Assembly (NCBI GenBank): GCA_964549335.1
Contig: CAZJUQ010000005.1
Span: forward strand, 76,830 to 140,829
Direction of reading: 5' to 3'
Origin: Sulfidibacterium sp964549335
GTDB taxonomy: Bacteria; Bacteroidota; Bacteroidia; Bacteroidales; F082
DNA: 64,000 nt
Under the pieces are notes generated by a model. The model was given only the letters and a program-made list of their open reading frames with translations. It ran no database searches and was not told the DNA's origin. The translations under genes and the position numbers were made by a program. Of this stretch, positions 61,589 to 64,000 are shown piece by piece; positions within the stretch are counted from its first letter, which is position 1; every line of letters begins with the position of its first letter.

Positions 61589-63796
61589 ATGCAACAGCAA
61601 AGAAAATTTGGTGCCTTTGCAGGTGTTTTCACCCCCTCCATTCTCACCATATTAGGTGTGATAATGTATTTGCGTCTTGGCTGGGTAGTGGGTGTATCGG
61701 GATTATGGGGCTCCATTATCATAATTTTGCTTGCACACGTTATATCGGTTTCCACAGGGTTGAGCATATCGTCCATTGCCACCGACAAAAAAATAAAGGC
61801 CGGAGGTATCTATTATATTTTGTCGCGTTCACTCGGATTGCCTATGGGAGGTTCCATAGGAATAACATTATTTGTAGGAACGGCTTTGAGCATTTCCATG
61901 TATATAGTGGGTTTTACCGAAAACTTTTTGTCCGTGGAAATATTCCGCAACCTGCTGGGCATAAACCAAATAACCATAAACGACATAAGAATTATAGGCA
62001 CCATAGTACTTGTTTTACTTACGGTAATAGCCTTTATCAGTACCGATTTGGCAATAAAAACCCAATTTTTTATTCTCGGAGCCATTTTTTTGTCGTTGGT
62101 ATCAATATTTGCGGGGATATACTTTTTTTATTCGCCCGGTACACAGGCTGTTACCGTTACCGATTTCAAAGCTTTCAAAGACTTCGGTTTCGCTGAAGTT
62201 TTTGCCATATTTTTTCCTGCCGTAACAGGTTTTACCGCAGGTGTGGCTATGTCGGGCGATTTAAAAAATCCAAAAAAAGACATTCCCAAAGGGACGATGT
62301 TATCAATACTTACGGGATTGGTTGTTTATATTACTCTTGCCGTAGTTTTTTATTATAAAGTAGATAAAAACCTGCTGATAAACGATTACAACTTTTTATT
62401 AAAAATTTCCTGGTTACCGTTTTTGGTAATTGCAGGTATTTGGGGGGCAACGCTATCGTCGGCGCTTGGGGGAATATTGGGAGCTCCGCGAATTATTCAA
62501 GCCATAGCTAAAGACAAAATCGTTCCGCGTCCGCTTGCAAAAGGACACGGACCTAACCGCGAACCGCGCAATGCATTAATATTTACTTTTATCCTGTCGG
62601 AATTAGGAATACTTGTGGGCGATTTAAATGCCATTGCCGGACTGGTAACAATTTTTTACCTTACTGCATACGGTTTCATTAATTTGTCATTCACTCTCGA
62701 AAAATGGGCAAGCACCGATTTTCGTCCCGGTTTTCGCATACCTACCTGGATTGGCATTATCGGCTTCTTTGCAAGTTTTATGATAATGTTTAAACTTGAT
62801 GCTCCGGCAATGTTTGCGGCATTTCTCATTCTCGGCATAATATTCTATTACATACGGAAAAAGAAGTTACAACTCGGCATGGGCGATGTTTGGCCGAGTG
62901 TTTTGGCATCAATGATCCAAATAGTATTGCACCGCTACAACTCCTTAAAAATTCCCGAAAGAAACTGGCGTGCCAATATTTTGCTTTTTAGCGGCGGCAT
63001 GTCAACCCGGCCGCACCTTGTTACCTTTTCAAAATGGCTCGTGGGAAAGTACGGTCTTATTTCCAATTTCGATCTTGTTCTTAATACTAAAGCAAAAAAA
63101 TTGTTCCCCACAAAAAAGGTAACTATCCCCGAAGATGAAATGGAGGGAGACGAAAATATTTTTTCGAAACGCCAGGAATGCAATAACATATACGACGGTA
63201 TCGAATCCATATCGGCAATTTACGGGTTTTCGGGGGTTGAACCGAACACCATAGTAATGGGATGGGGCAGACATTCCGAAAATCCAGTCCGTTTTGCCGG
63301 AATGCTCAAATATTTGATGAGTCTCGACCTTAATATTGTAATGCTCGATTACAACAAAGAACGTGGTTTCGGTAAATACGAACTCATTGATGTATGGCTG
63401 CGAGGAGGCTCCAATAACGGAAACCTCATCCTATCGCTTATCCGTTTTATCCACCTTTCTTATGAATGGCGTAAAGCAAAAGTCAGAATTTTGATAATCG
63501 ATAATACGGGAAAACGAAAGGAGCGAATTGTTAAACGAACGTTAAAAGTATTGGAAAACATGCGTATTCAAGCCTCCATACATGTTATAGATAACGGTAA
63601 TTCGGATAAAAGCGTACGTGAAATTATCATAAATAATTCCATAAATACCGATCTGGTATTTTTAGGACTTGCCACAGTACAAGAAGGAAAGGAGGAAGAA
63701 TTCATGAATAGAGCCGACCAAATTTACAGTGGTATAGGAACCATAGCCCTTGTTAAAGCCTCTTCGTTTTTCAGCGAATTACACATAGGCGATTAA
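61589..63796 (+). CDS. SLC12-type cation-chloride cotransporter / amino acid permease
   Basis: This 735-residue membrane transporter has about twelve helices in the first 440 residues and a soluble C-terminal domain of about 290 residues. The N-terminus FGAFAGVFTPSILTILGVIMYLRLGWVVG is the SLC12 opening with the broken first helix. GVAMSGDLKNPKKDIPKGT and the loop SALGGILGAPRIIQAIAKD are family landmarks. SLC12 relatives move Na/K/Cl, and bacterial members may also be amino acid permeases. The ion is not known. It lies next to the rRNA operon, facing its end. Confidence 0.88.
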   Translation: MQQQRKFGAFAGVFTPSILTILGVIMYLRLGWVVGVSGLWGSIIIILLAHVISVSTGLSISSIATDKKIKAGGIYYILSRSLGLPMGGSIGITLFVGTALSISMYIVGFTENFLSVEIFRNLLGINQITINDIRIIGTIVLVLLTVIAFISTDLAIKTQFFILGAIFLSLVSIFAGIYFFYSPGTQAVTVTDFKAFKDFGFAEVFAIFFPAVTGFTAGVAMSGDLKNPKKDIPKGTMLSILTGLVVYITLAVVFYYKVDKNLLINDYNFLLKISWLPFLVIAGIWGATLSSALGGILGAPRIIQAIAKDKIVPRPLAKGHGPNREPRNALIFTFILSELGILVGDLNAIAGLVTIFYLTAYGFINLSFTLEKWASTDFRPGFRIPTWIGIIGFFASFMIMFKLDAPAMFAAFLILGIIFYYIRKKKLQLGMGDVWPSVLASMIQIVLHRYNSLKIPERNWRANILLFSGGMSTRPHLVTFSKWLVGKYGLISNFDLVLNTKAKKLFPTKKVTIPEDEMEGDENIFSKRQECNNIYDGIESISAIYGFSGVEPNTIVMGWGRHSENPVRFAGMLKYLMSLDLNIVMLDYNKERGFGKYELIDVWLRGGSNNGNLILSLIRFIHLSYEWRKAKVRILIIDNTGKRKERIVKRTLKVLENMRIQASIHVIDNGNSDKSVREIIINNSINTDLVFLGLATVQEGKEEEFMNRADQIYSGIGTIALVKASSFFSELHIGD

Positions 63797-63867
63797 CGTC
63801 AAAACTTTAAAAATAATTTTGCATTTTATTAGGCGAGAAGTAATTTATAAGGGGGGGGAAGAAAATA

Positions 63868-63901
63868 AAAAAAGCCCTGCTAATTAAAGCAGGGCTTTTT
63901 T
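63868..63901. terminator. Strong bidirectional terminator of the rRNA operon
   Basis: AAAAAAGCCCTGCT (63868-63881) pairs fully with AGCAGGGCTTTTTT (63888-63901) around a 6-base loop. T runs occur on both strands. It lies 7 bases from the 5S rRNA 3' end and after the SLC12-type gene, and should end both. Confidence 0.9.
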
Positions 63902-63908
63902 AAAGGAA

Positions 63909-64000
<92 letters not shown>

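Overview
The window is a stretch of ordinary chromosome from a member of the Bacteroidota, most likely Bacteroidales or Marinilabiliales. The evidence is a type IX secretion protein (PorQ-like) and a protein with a T9SS C-terminal sorting domain, a GH97 glycosidase, a TonB-dependent receptor with an N-terminal carboxypeptidase-regulatory-like domain, DUF4251, a long Bacteroidota-type LepB, and recurrent TAnnTTTG -7 boxes with few Shine-Dalgarno sites. Base composition looks even, at roughly 40% GC by eye. I see no prophage, insertion sequence or CRISPR array. No gene-free stretch exceeds 300 bases.

Layout. Positions 1-4.7 kb hold rsmE, a beta-CASP metallo-hydrolase and a very long KamA-type radical SAM protein. 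Two tandem tRNA-Leu genes (CAG and GAG anticodons) follow at 4.9-5.2 kb. From 5.3 to 14.8 kb come a GH97 glycosidase, a GIN-domain lipoprotein, porQ, recN, an LEA-like lipoprotein, an ABC-F ATPase, an outer-membrane barrel and a 3-methyladenine glycosylase. From 14.8 to 22.7 kb lie HU, a membrane metallophosphoesterase, a thioredoxin-fold lipoprotein, a fused LeuC-LeuD-type dehydratase, parE and a DUF4251 protein behind a sigma-54-like promoter.

The most interesting locus is 22.7-27.5 kb. It is a compact four-gene unit: a TonB-dependent receptor, a small MmpS-like lipoprotein, an MbnP-family lipoprotein and an MbnH/MauG-family diheme protein. The receptor carries a Cys-x3-Met and a His-x-Met motif 182 residues apart, which closely resembles the copper site of OprC. 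I infer a copper acquisition system in which the diheme enzyme may modify its MbnP partner.

From 27.6 to 37.6 kb there is a surface-glycan locus: polysaccharide deacetylase, ATP-grasp enzyme, PHP phosphoesterase and a GT-B-like transferase. These face a three-gene minus-strand operon for a CMP-activated sugar acid (cytidylyltransferase, NeuB-like synthase, KdsC-like phosphatase). A Wzx-type flippase and a divergent GpsA-like dehydrogenase follow.

From 37.7 kb to the end the genes are mostly housekeeping: cold-shock protein, valS, an aroE-dapB-lipoprotein-lepB operon, a DUF368 undecaprenyl-phosphate translocase candidate, aldehyde dehydrogenase, phosphosulfolactate synthase, a TPR protein, an AIM24-like protein, a histidine-rich NifX-like protein, PAP2, FabH-like, AddA-like, a T9SS cargo protein, TamB and an SLC12-type transporter. 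The window ends inside a 5S rRNA on the minus strand, the tail of an rRNA operon.
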